From Leptospira gomenensis (lineage in GTDB: Bacteria; Spirochaetota; Leptospiria; Leptospirales; Leptospiraceae), in contig NZ_RQFA01000072.1 in assembly GCF_004770155.1 (NCBI RefSeq), positions 16,001 through 80,000 on the forward strand: 64,000 nt of DNA, given 5' to 3'. Positions 39,229-47,867 of the stretch are shown piece by piece. The notes under the pieces are model-generated. The model worked only from the letters and a program-made list of their open reading frames with translations. It was not told the origin of the DNA and ran no database searches. The translations under genes were made by a program, and so were the position numbers. Each line of letters opens with the position of its first letter. The first letter of the stretch is position 1.

Positions 39229-40269
39229 ATGAACGACGCAGAATTAAAGAACGTTTTGGAAGGTTATCTTTCCGTAAGATTGAAGGGTAGAACCGAAATC
39301 CATTCTATGGTTTCGTTGAGCGGAGGCGCGTGTCAGGAGAATTTCTCCGCGCAGATCCAGGTTCTGGAAGGACCGGAAACTGGTTCGTACGACACCGTTT
39401 TCCGCACGGATAAGGGTGCGGCTCTTTTGGCGTCCTTGCGTCGCGAGGACGAATTCGGAGTATGCGATCTCGCGTATCGTGCGGGTGTTAAAACACCGCG
39501 TCCGTTTTGGCTCGAGACAGACCGGTCCGTTACGGGAAGTCCGTTCTATTTCATGCAGAAAATTTCCGGTAAGGCGACGGGAAGATTCATCGTCAAAGAT
39601 CCTTCGCTTAACAAAATCAGGAAAACTCTTACTTCGGAGCTCGCCGAGAATCTCGCCAGGATCCATTCGGTTAAACCGGAGGATTGTGAGGACGAGGCTC
39701 TCAGGCAAACTCTTTGGATGGGTCAGGATCCGTTCGACAAAACCGTCGCGACCGGATCGATCCGTTCGCTTCGTCTCGAGTTGGAACGTATGAGCGAACC
39801 TTATCCCGCTATGGAGATGATACTCAATTGGCTGGAAAAAAAAGCGAAACCTTCCGACGAAGCGGTTCTCGTTCACGGGGATTTTAGAACGGGAAATTTT
39901 ATGGTAACTCCGGAAGGTCTTCAAGGGATCGTAGATTGGGAATTCGCGCACTGGGGAGATCGTCACGAAGACCTCACTTGGTTGTGTATGAGGGATTGGA
40001 GATTCGGCAAGTTGAATAAGGAAGCGGGCGGTTTTGCGGAACGTTCCGATTTCTATGAGGCGTATGAAAAAGCATCGGGCGCCGTTCTTGATCCGGCTAT
40101 GATCACGTATTGGGAAGTGATGGGAAATCTGCGTTGGGCGATCGGTTGTATCGGTCAAGCGGAACGTCATTTGTCCGGCAAGGACAAAGGGATCGAACTC
40201 GCTGCGATCGGAAGAAGGGCTTGCGAGATGGAATACGAAGCGATGAGGATCATTGAAAATGCAGGATAA
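39229..40269 (+). CDS. APH-family phosphotransferase, LvaA/ACAD10-11 kinase-like
   Basis: The protein has 346 residues. LSGGACQENFSAQIQV is the nucleotide loop. The catalytic site VLVHGDFRTGNFMV (HGDxxxxN) and metal site GIVDWEFAHWGDRHEDL lie near residues 215-250. This is the phosphotransferase found with ACADs in ACAD10/11 and in the LvaA protein of levulinate users, where it phosphorylates a 4-hydroxyacyl-CoA. It begins 21 bases after the dehydrogenase stop and overlaps the next gene by 11 bases. All kinase motifs are intact. Confidence 0.85.
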   Translation: MNDAELKNVLEGYLSVRLKGRTEIHSMVSLSGGACQENFSAQIQVLEGPETGSYDTVFRTDKGAALLASLRREDEFGVCDLAYRAGVKTPRPFWLETDRSVTGSPFYFMQKISGKATGRFIVKDPSLNKIRKTLTSELAENLARIHSVKPEDCEDEALRQTLWMGQDPFDKTVATGSIRSLRLELERMSEPYPAMEMILNWLEKKAKPSDEAVLVHGDFRTGNFMVTPEGLQGIVDWEFAHWGDRHEDLTWLCMRDWRFGKLNKEAGGFAERSDFYEAYEKASGAVLDPAMITYWEVMGNLRWAIGCIGQAERHLSGKDKGIELAAIGRRACEMEYEAMRIIENAG

Positions 40270-40654
40270 ACCGACGTCTAACGATCTATTGGAAGCGATT
40301 CAGGATTTTCTAATTAAGGAAGTTCTTCCTCAATTCAAGGATAAAGATCTCTTAGCCTATAAAACATTAGTAAGTTGGAATATGCTCGGAGTCGTATCGA
40401 GGGAAATCCGCTCCGAAGAGGGACTTCTGGAAGGAGAGTTGGGACGTTTGTCTTCTCTTTTAAAAAAGGAAGACGACATCCCTTCGACGTTAAACGGAAA
40501 AAAAACGCTGGTTTCCCGGTGGAATTTAGAATTGAGGGATCGTATCCGCAAGGAAAAACTTTCCTTCGAGAATCGGGATTACTGGAATCACGTAAAGGAA
40601 ACCGTCCGCGAAAAAGTGGAGGTCACTAATCCCCGATTTACGACGGAAAACTGA
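40259..40654 (+). CDS. small LvaB/DUF6285-like partner protein
   Basis: ATG at 40259 is chosen (GAGGA upstream; a TTG at 40253 is weaker). The protein has 131 residues and is helical and charged. Features are NDLLEAIQDFLIKEVLPQFK at the start and LVSWNMLGVVSREIRSEEGL in the middle. This pattern fits the small uncharacterised proteins encoded beside APH-type acyl-CoA kinases; LvaB holds this position in the levulinate operon, where it is needed with LvaA. Family assignment is from memory of gene order and sequence style. Confidence 0.6.
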   Translation: MQDKPTSNDLLEAIQDFLIKEVLPQFKDKDLLAYKTLVSWNMLGVVSREIRSEEGLLEGELGRLSSLLKKEDDIPSTLNGKKTLVSRWNLELRDRIRKEKLSFENRDYWNHVKETVREKVEVTNPRFTTEN

Positions 40655-40657
40655 ACC

Positions 40658-41389
40658 ATGTCCGCGGTTTACATCGTACGTCACGGGCAGGCGGATTCGC
40701 AGGGAACCGATTACGACCGTTTGACTCCGCACGGAAAACGACAAGCGTTCGAGTTGGGAAGATACATGGCGTCTAACGCGGAAATTCCCGATCGTATCGT
40801 CACCGGGACGATGAGAAGGCATCGGGAAACCGCGGAATCCTTTTGGGACGGGATCCGTTCTGCTTCGGAAGGTTCGGAAATTCTTTCGGAACCGAAGACG
40901 ATCCGCGATGCGGGATGGAACGAATTCTCTCCGGAATTGTGGAGTTCCTATTCCAAACTTCTCGCGGGGAAAAAACCAGAGTTCGAAAAAAGTCTGCGTC
41001 AATTCGGTACGATCCGCTCCAAAGGAGGAATCCGTTCCGCGGCTTTGTTTTATAAACTTACCGAGGAAATCCTCCGTTTTTGGAAGTCCGGAGAAGAAAC
41101 TCCGGACGGGGTAGAAACGTATCTCGGTTTCGAGGAAAGAGTATTCAACTCTTCTAATGTATTATTCTCCTCCGTGGAACAGGATCGTACGTTCGTATTC
41201 ACTTCGGGCACGCCGATATCCGTGGTCTTGAATTCGCTTTTGAATCAGAGCGGGGACGGTTTCGCCTGGATGCCCTGGATTTGGAACACGTCCACGAGCG
41301 TTTTTAGACGCGTGAGGGGAAAATACGTTCCCGTTACGATCAACTCCGTGCCGCATCTTCCCGAAAAAAAAGACAGAACCCTTTTTTGA
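40658..41389 (+). CDS. histidine phosphatase family protein
   Basis: The protein has 243 residues. The catalytic motif VYIVRHGQADSQG stands at the start and VTGTMRRHRETAESFW supplies the second basic cluster of the phosphoglycerate-mutase/SixA-like superfamily. Only three bases separate it from the previous gene, so it belongs to the dehydrogenase-kinase operon. It might recycle or proofread a phosphorylated intermediate made by the kinase, but no substrate can be read from sequence. Confidence 0.82.
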   Translation: MSAVYIVRHGQADSQGTDYDRLTPHGKRQAFELGRYMASNAEIPDRIVTGTMRRHRETAESFWDGIRSASEGSEILSEPKTIRDAGWNEFSPELWSSYSKLLAGKKPEFEKSLRQFGTIRSKGGIRSAALFYKLTEEILRFWKSGEETPDGVETYLGFEERVFNSSNVLFSSVEQDRTFVFTSGTPISVVLNSLLNQSGDGFAWMPWIWNTSTSVFRRVRGKYVPVTINSVPHLPEKKDRTLF

Positions 41390-41428
41390 AAGGGCTTCCT
41401 AACTTGTTTCCTCGTTCCATTCTCTTTT

Positions 41429-41459
41429 AAAGAATAGGAATTTTCCTTTATCTTTTTTT
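41429..41459 (+). terminator. rho-independent terminator after phosphatase gene
   Basis: An imperfect stem built on AAAGA and AGGAA pairs with TTCCT and TCTTT, then runs into seven Ts (41453-41459). It lies 40 bases after the phosphatase stop and would end the dehydrogenase-kinase operon. Confidence 0.5.
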
Positions 41460-41527
41460 CCGTAGAGAAAATGGATCGACGCGATCCTCGTCTAACGTCT
41501 ATACTGTTCGTCGTTTAAGAGTTTCGG

Positions 41528-43645
41528 ATGTCAAAGCAGATAACTCAATCGCAACCAGTCTTATCGAAGTCCGGCCTTTGGATCCTTGGAATCGGTTCGA
41601 TCCTCACGGCGCTCGCATTTTTCGGAAACTATCGTTTCGAGGATAAAATTACGGATCGACTTTTGGACAACATCCATTGGACGATCTCTTACGTCTGCGC
41701 GGCCGCACTCGCTTGGATCGGTTTTTTTTCGGCGGAAGGTGGGATCCGCCGTTTTAGGCGTTGGTTTGCGCTCGGTTTGACTCTCAACGCTCTCGGTCAG
41801 CTTTCCTGGGCGATCCAGGTTTATCTCGATTATTACGTCATTCCTACTCCCAGCGATTTTCTTTTTCCTCTCGTGCCTCCCTGTTTCGTGGTCGGATTTT
41901 ATATTATAGTTATAGAATATAATAAAGTGCGAATTCGTTTTGCTTTGTTGGATGCGGCCGGTTTGGTCACGGCTATTCTCGCCTTTTCCCTGGCTTTTTA
42001 TCTTCCGCAGAGGGAAGGTGTGGGCGTTTTTCAGTTGCTTCCGTTGATCAACCATCCGGTCGCGTTTTTGACCGCCGCCGCGTTGGGAATTTTGTTGATT
42101 CCTTTGTTGAAGTTACGACCCGACTTTTCCTGGTTCGTGTTCCTATTGGGAATGGGAGGAACCGGACTTTGTTGGCTTTTATGGAACGCACATTTTATCG
42201 TCGAAATTCCTCCGGACGGCACGATCTTAAACGCCGGTTTTTCGGTCGCCGCTCTGATCCTGGGATACGGAACCTTAACCTGGTTTCCCGAATTTAATAC
42301 GAATCCGTTGTGGGAAAATCGTTTCGAGGCGATACTTCGTTTGTTGCCGTTGTTCGAAGTCGTGGCGAGTTCCGTCACGGTCGTTCTTGCCGCCACGTTA
42401 CCCGGAATCCCCGAAGGAGTTCGGATCGTCACTTGGACCGGAACGGCGATCGTGATCGTGATCGCGAGTTTCCGTCAGACGTTTCTGGTCAGCGAGATGA
42501 GGGAGACGGAACATCGTATCCGACTGATCAACGAGGATCTGGAAGGAATCGTCGCGAAACGAACCGGAGAACTACAAACCGTTAACCGATATCTCGTAAC
42601 TAAAAACGAGCAGGTTCTTACGGCAATCGACGAGTTAAGAAGCGCACAGAAACAACTCATACGATCCGAAAAAATGGCGGTACTGGGTCAACTAGTGGCG
42701 GGCATCGCGCACGAACTCAATACTCCGTTAGGCGCCATCGTGTCCTCCAACGAAGGAATTCGTTCGGTATTGTCCAACTCCTGGGAAAATCTTTTGCGGG
42801 ATTATTCCGGCTTTAGCGAAAAGGAAAAGAGGATTTGGGAGCGTTTTTTTAAAAAAGGAATTTCTCCCCGAGAATTTTTCGATACGAAAGAGGAACGCGC
42901 CAAACGTAAAAGGATCTCTATTTTGTTAAACGAAGTCGGCGTGCCGGAGTCGATGCGTTTGGCCGATATATTGACCGATCTGGGTTTCGAATCGGACGAG
43001 GTTTCCGAAATCGCACTTTCCGCTGAGGACAAACGGAAGCTGCTTCCGATAGCCCAAAACGCGCTTTCACTTTCCGGTCTTGCACGTGCGAGTCTTACGA
43101 TCGAGAAAGCAGCCGAAAGGGCTTCGCTCGTAATTCAGGCGTTGAAGGAATACGCCTACAAGGATCGGAGCGGAACCGCGATGGCACCGGTGGACGTTCG
43201 TAAACAATTAGAGACCGTCTTAACCCTTTATTACTCCAAGTATAAAACGGACGTCGAGATCGTTCGGGATATGCCTGACTCTTCGTTCGTTTGGGGAAAC
43301 GCGGAGGCGTTGACTCAGGTATGGACCAATCTTATTGGGAACGCACTTTACGCGATGAACTATAAAGGCAGAATAAAAATCTCCTGCAAACAAAAAGATC
43401 GTTCGTGGGAGATCGCCGTCCAGGACAGCGGAACGGGAATCGAAGATTCGATCCGAGATAGAATTTTCGAACCGTTTTTTACGACCAAACCTTCCGGGGC
43501 CGGAACGGGTTTGGGTTTGGACATTTGCAGAAGAATCGTGGAGGATCACAGCGGAAGGATCACGTTTCAGACTTCGGAGCAAGGGACCACGTTTTTCGTC
43601 ACTTTACCCGCCGGAGACCGCGAGGAAACACAACACGTTTCCTGA
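41528..43645 (+). CDS. large membrane sensor histidine kinase
   Basis: The protein has 705 residues. About eight to nine membrane segments fill residues 12-315, then a coiled coil (about 325-380). The H-box AVLGQLVAGIAHELNTPLGA has His at 395. The second dimerisation helix appears only near residue 530 (KAAERASLVIQALKEYA), so about 110 charged residues are inserted. The ATPase domain has LIGNALYAMN, DSGTGIEDSIRDRIFEPFFTT (two parts) and GAGTGLGLDICRRIV. No response regulator is adjacent. The signal is unknown; the insertion is unusual for HisKA. Confidence 0.87.
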   Translation: MSKQITQSQPVLSKSGLWILGIGSILTALAFFGNYRFEDKITDRLLDNIHWTISYVCAAALAWIGFFSAEGGIRRFRRWFALGLTLNALGQLSWAIQVYLDYYVIPTPSDFLFPLVPPCFVVGFYIIVIEYNKVRIRFALLDAAGLVTAILAFSLAFYLPQREGVGVFQLLPLINHPVAFLTAAALGILLIPLLKLRPDFSWFVFLLGMGGTGLCWLLWNAHFIVEIPPDGTILNAGFSVAALILGYGTLTWFPEFNTNPLWENRFEAILRLLPLFEVVASSVTVVLAATLPGIPEGVRIVTWTGTAIVIVIASFRQTFLVSEMRETEHRIRLINEDLEGIVAKRTGELQTVNRYLVTKNEQVLTAIDELRSAQKQLIRSEKMAVLGQLVAGIAHELNTPLGAIVSSNEGIRSVLSNSWENLLRDYSGFSEKEKRIWERFFKKGISPREFFDTKEERAKRKRISILLNEVGVPESMRLADILTDLGFESDEVSEIALSAEDKRKLLPIAQNALSLSGLARASLTIEKAAERASLVIQALKEYAYKDRSGTAMAPVDVRKQLETVLTLYYSKYKTDVEIVRDMPDSSFVWGNAEALTQVWTNLIGNALYAMNYKGRIKISCKQKDRSWEIAVQDSGTGIEDSIRDRIFEPFFTTKPSGAGTGLGLDICRRIVEDHSGRITFQTSEQGTTFFVTLPAGDREETQHVS

Positions 43646-43773
43646 AACGTGGTTGCTCGTTCATTATTATTGATTATATTATTATATTCTTATATTTAAG
43701 AATTTTATCGAATACGGAGCCTAATCAGAAGAATAATTCTTTAAACCGAATTCGCGTTTAGAAATATGTAATT

Positions 43774-44094
43774 ATGGCTTGGATTTATTTGGCGATTGCC
43801 TCCTTGTTCGAGATCGGATTTACCACCTGTTTAAAATTGTCCGATAATTTTACGAAACCGATGTGGACTTCCGGGTTTGCGGTTTCCGCGGTTTTGAGTC
43901 TCGTTTTTTTGAACAAGGCCGTTCAGACGATTCCGATGGGAACCGCTTACGCGATTTGGACCGGTTTGGGTGCGGTCGGAACGGTAATCATCGGGATTTT
44001 ATTACACGGAGAACCGATCGATTTTTGGAGAGGATTTTTTCTGTCCACGCTGATCCTTTCCGTTTTCGGTCTTAAGTTTCTCGTTACGGAGTAA
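43774..44094 (+). CDS. SMR-family transporter, SugE/Gdx-like
   Basis: The protein has 106 residues and four membrane segments. Glu in SLFEIGFTTCLKLS is the essential membrane carboxylate. VQTIPMGTAYAIWTGLGAVG matches the SugE/Gdx branch, several members of which export guanidinium, rather than the EmrE drug branch. No guanidine riboswitch is apparent in the AT-rich 128 bases upstream, and no ribosome binding site is obvious. Function in a dimer is expected for the family. Confidence 0.85.
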   Translation: MAWIYLAIASLFEIGFTTCLKLSDNFTKPMWTSGFAVSAVLSLVFLNKAVQTIPMGTAYAIWTGLGAVGTVIIGILLHGEPIDFWRGFFLSTLILSVFGLKFLVTE

Positions 44095-44104
44095 ACCGAA
44101 GATC

Positions 44105-44137
44105 GAGATCGATCGTTCCCGTCCGGAGGTCGATCTC
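44105..44137. terminator. hairpin between SMR and SnoaL genes
   Basis: GAGATCGA (44105-44112) pairs perfectly with TCGATCTC (44130-44137). A T-run (44155-44160) follows on the plus strand after a short gap. It lies between convergent genes. Confidence 0.45.
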
Positions 44138-44166
44138 TCCGAAAGGAAACGACGGTTTTTTCTCAA

Positions 44167-44637
44167 TCAGCGATTTGCGGCTTCGAATCGGGATGTGTCC
44201 TCGTAAAAACGATATTCGATGATCTTGTCGTTTTTGATGACACATTTTAAAGCCCAGTCGCTTTCATAGATTTTACCCGTTGACTTGAGTTCGTGTTTAA
44301 AACGTCCGTTTGCGAACACGACGTTCTTGTTTCCGATCACGGTTTCCACGACGAATTCCTTGGTATCAAACGTTTTGCCGAGATTGGTTACGAATTCCTC
44401 AGCCCCTTTTTTGCCGGAATAGGAACCGTAGAGTTCTCCCGTTTTTCTGGCGACGTCTCTTACCGCGATGATGGAGGCGTTCTCGTGAAAACTCGCGACT
44501 ACTGCGGCCAAATCACCTTTTCCGAAAGCGGCAAAAAATCCGTTTACCACCGCTATGGGATTGTTGTGTTTCGTTTCTCCATTCAACACGAACGGGAACA
44601 ACACGGAAAGTATCAGCGTTGAAAGTGCGATACGCAT
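44167..44637 (-). CDS. exported SnoaL/NTF2-like protein
   Basis: The protein has 156 residues. A signal peptide (residues 1-20, LSTLILSVLFPFVLNGE) precedes a cone-shaped NTF2-like domain: VVNGFFAAFGKGDLAAVVASF, then YSGKKGAEEFVTNLG and a C-terminal sheet with WALKCVIKNDKIIEYRFYED. The fold binds or converts small hydrophobic molecules; the substrate is unknown. It diverges from a TetR gene and the palindromes at 44655-44703 lie between, so TetR control is likely. Confidence 0.8.
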   Translation of the reverse strand: MRIALSTLILSVLFPFVLNGETKHNNPIAVVNGFFAAFGKGDLAAVVASFHENASIIAVRDVARKTGELYGSYSGKKGAEEFVTNLGKTFDTKEFVVETVIGNKNVVFANGRFKHELKSTGKIYESDWALKCVIKNDKIIEYRFYEDTSRFEAANR

Positions 44638-44654
44638 TTCGATTCTCCTTGATA

Positions 44655-44703
44655 AATTACGATACTTATAGTTTCGTATATCGAAACCAGTAGTATCGTA
44701 ATT
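44655..44703. promoter_or_regulatory. nested inverted repeats, TetR operator pair
   Basis: Outer arms AATTACGATACT (44655-44666) and AGTATCGTAATT (44692-44703) are perfectly complementary. Inside, GTTTCG (44671-44676) pairs with CGAAAC (44682-44687). This can be read as two operators side by side, each with half-sites like TACGATAC and GTTTCGTA. It occupies the gap between the divergent SnoaL and TetR genes. Confidence 0.7.
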
Positions 44704-44731
44704 GGCTTGACCGTCAAGTTTTTTTCGTTCA

Positions 44732-45376
44732 ATGTGGTTTATGATTAAAAAGAAAGGTTCTAAAAAAACGAAGGCGAAGACCGTTCTTCGGGGGAGGCCT
44801 AGGTCTTCCGATTACGAGGATTCGATTTTGAAAGCGACGTTCGATCTTCTTGCGACGAAAGGTTTTTACGGATTTTCCATCGAAGACATAGTCGAAAAAA
44901 CCGGCGTCGCGAGGACGACGATCTATAGGCGGTGGCCCAGTAAGGCAAACCTCGCGATGAATACGATCCTGACTCTGATTAGTCCGTATCTTGATTTTCC
45001 GGATGAGGTTCCGTTGGAAGACGGGATTGTGAAACAGATGAAGGGGCTGGCCGGTGTTTTTCAGGGAGATTACGGAAACGTAATATCATCGGTCATCGGA
45101 GCTGCTCAGGACGATCCGGAGTTGGCGAAGGCGGTTCGCGACGAATATCTTAAGCCGAGAAGAAAAATCGCCGCCGACTATATCAAACGGGCGATGATCA
45201 ACGGAGAATTCCCCGATTCGACCGACTCGGAGATCGAGGGATTGATAGATTTATTGTACGGAGGTCTTTATTTCAGAATGCTCCTCAAACATAAAAAACC
45301 CGGTTTGGACGGATTGGAGTTATGGATCCGCCGAATTTTTCGCGCTTTACGCGGAGAAGGAGAGGTTCGCGTTTAA
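44732..45376 (+). CDS. TetR-family regulator
   Basis: The protein has 214 residues (205-ish if the ATG at 44741 is used; neither has a clear ribosome site). A lysine-rich start with an AT-hook-like RGRPRSS precedes the helix-turn-helix FSIEDIVEKTGVARTTIYRRW near residue 50. The ligand domain ends with GLIDLLYGGLYFRMLLKHKK, like the TetR_C_16/YvdT type. It is divergent from the SnoaL gene with a strong double operator between. It converges with the thioesterase by a 4-base overlap. Confidence 0.85.
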   Translation: MWFMIKKKGSKKTKAKTVLRGRPRSSDYEDSILKATFDLLATKGFYGFSIEDIVEKTGVARTTIYRRWPSKANLAMNTILTLISPYLDFPDEVPLEDGIVKQMKGLAGVFQGDYGNVISSVIGAAQDDPELAKAVRDEYLKPRRKIAADYIKRAMINGEFPDSTDSEIEGLIDLLYGGLYFRMLLKHKKPGLDGLELWIRRIFRALRGEGEVRV

Positions 45377-45951
45377 TCTAGTTGCAATTTTTCTAATTTG
45401 ATTCGTTTTCTAATTTCCTTTCCACGTTTTTGATTCACTTCTAAAACGCGAAGGAGCGTATCGAGAGGAAAAGCGGTTCCCTGAAACATTCTTCTCATCG
45501 TCCTTTCGGACATGTCGTACCAGCGGGCTTTGGAAGAAACGAGGAGTTCGCCGGTTTTTTTGTGATGTATGGTAGCTTTGGTGTACAGTCTTCGACGTCG
45601 AACCATCGTGACCCAACATCTCACTTCCACCTCCTCCTCTAGAGGAACCGCTTTGTGATATCTCATATAAAGCTGATCCGTCATCACGAAATGTCCGAGA
45701 TGAAAACAAAGAACTCCCTGGGCTTCGTCGAGAAGAGTCGCAAGAACTCCGCCGTGGGCGTAACCAGGAGCGCCTTCGAAAGCCTTTTCGATTTTAAACG
45801 GAAAACGTACTTCGCCGCTTTCCTCGTGAAACGGAAAACTTGCGTGGATCCCTTTGGGATTTTCCGGTCCGCAGCCGAAACAATTTTTATGATGCCAGTC
45901 CTGTCCGTTTTGGCTGGCTTTGATTTCTCGAAAGATCGTTTCAGGTTCCAT
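45373..45951 (-). CDS. hotdog-fold thioesterase, PaaI-like
   Basis: ATG at 45951 is chosen for the GGAGAAAA upstream. The protein has 192 residues. NCFGCGPENPKGIH near residue 23 is followed by FEGAPGYAHGGVLATLLDEA, the active-site helix of PaaI-type thioesterases, and MRYHKAVPLEEEVEVRC. The CFGCG plus C-terminal extension LRVLEVNQKRGKEIRKR are typical of a larger subgroup. It hydrolyses an acyl-CoA, with chain unknown. Cytoplasmic. Confidence 0.85.
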   Translation of the reverse strand: MEPETIFREIKASQNGQDWHHKNCFGCGPENPKGIHASFPFHEESGEVRFPFKIEKAFEGAPGYAHGGVLATLLDEAQGVLCFHLGHFVMTDQLYMRYHKAVPLEEEVEVRCWVTMVRRRRLYTKATIHHKKTGELLVSSKARWYDMSERTMRRMFQGTAFPLDTLLRVLEVNQKRGKEIRKRIKLEKLQLD

Positions 45952-46143
45952 CGTTTTCTCCGTTCTATTCCATGAAAAAAATCGATCGATGGGATTCAAG
46001 TGCTAAACCGACATCCTTCCGCGGAGATACGTCCGGTTTTTTTTTCGGGAATACGTTTGTGCGATTCTTATGGGAACCAATTCACCTTGACGCTCGGAAT
46101 CGGTTCCTTACTGTACGTCGCGTTCCTAAAGGGAGAATCGAAT

Positions 46144-47175
46144 ATGAAGGCCGCAGTTTTAGAATCGGGAAAAAGAAGGTTGGAAATCAGAGACGTCGCA
46201 GTCGTTTCGTTGCGTCCGGATCAGGTTCGGGTACGGATTAAAGCCTGCGGAATTTGTGGGTCGGACGTTCATCTCGTCGTTCATGGAACCTTGAAGTGTA
46301 AACATTTTCCGAGGATTCCGGGACATGAATCGTCCGGAATCGTGGAAGAGGTCGGCGATAACGTAGCCAAATTCAAAAAAGGGGACAGAGTGGTTATCGC
46401 AGCCGGAACTTCCTGCGGAGCGTGTAACTACTGTAAGGCGGGACACGAAAACTTATGCAAGGAGTTGGGAGTTTTCGGTTTCGATCGGGACGGTAGTTTC
46501 GCGGAATACAACGTCGTGGAAGAACGTTATTTGTATGCTCTGCCGGACGCGATTCCGTTTGATCAAGGTGCGATTTTGGCGGATGCGGTTTCCACTCCGT
46601 ATCACGCGATTCGTTATCGGGGAAATATCCGCGACGGAGATACGGTCGCAATTTTCGGTTGCGGTGGTTTGGGAATCCACGCGGTCGCGGTCGCAAGGGC
46701 TTTGACAAACGGAAAGGTGATCGCCTTAGACGTTGACAAAGGTCCTTTGGAAAACGCCGTCAAATACGGAGCCGACGAAACGATCAATCTTAAGGATATC
46801 CGCAATCCGGGCAAAACGTTGAAGGAGATCAGTAAGGGCGTGGACCTGCTCGCCGATTTTTCGGGTTATATGTCCAACGTCGAAGAATCGGTGCGTGCGA
46901 TGAATCCGGGTGGAAGGATCGTGCTCGTGGGAATCGGTAGGCAACCTTTAAAATTTCAGATCCCTTTCATTCTGATCGAAAAGATGATCTCGGTGAACGG
47001 TTCCTACGGTTCGGATCGTAGGGCGATTCCGGAGTTGATGGATTTATATATTAAGGGTAAGATCAATCTCAATCACTCGATCACATCCCACCACTCCCTG
47101 GAAGAGTTGAACGATTGTCTGGAAGCCCTCGACCAAAGAAAGGGAAATCCGATCCGGTTTATTATAGAACCTTAA
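46144..47175 (+). CDS. zinc-dependent alcohol dehydrogenase (MDR family)
   Basis: ATG at 46144 has GGGAGAA upstream; the frame runs on to 46000 but the family begins at MKAAVLESG. The protein has 343 residues. Catalytic zinc is bound by ACGICGSDVH and PGHESSG, structural zinc by CGACNYCKAGHENLC. The coenzyme fingerprint is IFGCGGLGIHAVAVA and ALDVDKGPLE suggests NAD. It oxidises alcohols or reduces aldehydes; the substrate is unknown. A strong terminator hairpin follows at 47217. Confidence 0.9.
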   Translation: MKAAVLESGKRRLEIRDVAVVSLRPDQVRVRIKACGICGSDVHLVVHGTLKCKHFPRIPGHESSGIVEEVGDNVAKFKKGDRVVIAAGTSCGACNYCKAGHENLCKELGVFGFDRDGSFAEYNVVEERYLYALPDAIPFDQGAILADAVSTPYHAIRYRGNIRDGDTVAIFGCGGLGIHAVAVARALTNGKVIALDVDKGPLENAVKYGADETINLKDIRNPGKTLKEISKGVDLLADFSGYMSNVEESVRAMNPGGRIVLVGIGRQPLKFQIPFILIEKMISVNGSYGSDRRAIPELMDLYIKGKINLNHSITSHHSLEELNDCLEALDQRKGNPIRFIIEP

Positions 47176-47216
47176 TGAATAAAAGATCGGTTCTTGTTTT
47201 TGGTCGAACCGAAGAC

Positions 47217-47238
47217 GCGCGGCGCAAATACGCCGCGC
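47217..47238. terminator. GC-rich hairpin between convergent genes
   Basis: GCGCGGCG (47217-47224) pairs perfectly with CGCCGCGC (47231-47238) around a six-base loop. It is placed between the alcohol dehydrogenase and carbonic anhydrase genes. A second weaker stem with GGTTC and GAACC lies just before it (47189-47210). Confidence 0.6.
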
Positions 47239-47255
47239 ATAGCAACTAATTACTG

Positions 47256-47867
47256 TTAGGCGAATTCCTCCACAAATGCTTTTCCGATTTCGGTCGCTTC
47301 CGGAACCGATATCAGTTTTCCGGTTTTGACGTCGTAGACGTATCCGTAGATCGGTATGTTTTTAGGAACGAGCGGATGGTTGCGGATTCTTTTTACGTCG
47401 TCTACTACGCTGGAAACCTCGTCGGGAAACGTTAACCAATCGATGAACTCCGCTTCTTTGGAGCCGGGGCCTTTGCCGACGTCTTTCCAGCCAGCTTCCG
47501 TGAGTTGAGCCGTTTCCAAACTGTTGGCCAAAAGACGACGGAGGATCGCGTCGGTAAAAAGGGCCATTCCACAATCCGTATGGTGGATCACGAACCATTC
47601 CTTCGTTCCGAGAAGTTTATAAGAAATTACTAAAGATCGGATCGCGTCGTCGGAAGCACGACCGCCCGCATTTCGGATGACGTGTGCATCGCCTTCCGCA
47701 AGCCCTGCATACTTTGCGGGATCCAATCGCGCATCCATACAGGTTAAGATTGCGAATCTTCTTGCGGGAGGTAGGGCGAGATTTCCTTTCTTGCCAAAAC
47801 TGTTTGAATACTGCTCATTTGCAGATTCGACTTCGCGGATCAAAGTGGACATAGGCGTCGTCTCCAT
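47256..47867 (-). CDS. beta-class carbonic anhydrase
   Basis: The protein has 203 residues. Zinc ligands are in [10 protein letters not shown] (CxDxR) and [13 protein letters not shown] (HxxC), with [17 protein letters not shown] between them as in beta carbonic anhydrases. It interconverts CO2 and bicarbonate in the cytoplasm. Start at 47867 or the ATG at 47852 are both possible; GGAG within the first codons could serve the latter. Alone on its strand. Confidence 0.9.
   Translation of the reverse strand: METTPMSTLIREVESANEQYSNSFGKKGNLALPPARRFAILTCMDARLDPAKYAGLAEGDAHVIRNAGGRASDDAIRSLVISYKLLGTKEWFVIHHTDCGMALFTDAILRRLLANSLETAQLTEAGWKDVGKGPGSKEAEFIDWLTFPDEVSSVVDDVKRIRNHPLVPKNIPIYGYVYDVKTGKLISVPEATEIGKAFVEEFA

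Noticed and set aside
39244..40170. 308-codon minus-strand frame opposite the APH-like kinase
   Set aside because: The plus strand carries intact kinase motifs across the same bases. The antisense frame has no family features.
43646..43773. guanidine riboswitch upstream of the SugE/Gdx-like gene
   Set aside because: Leader is AT-rich and lacks the paired ACGR-loop hairpins or other recognisable guanidine aptamer features.
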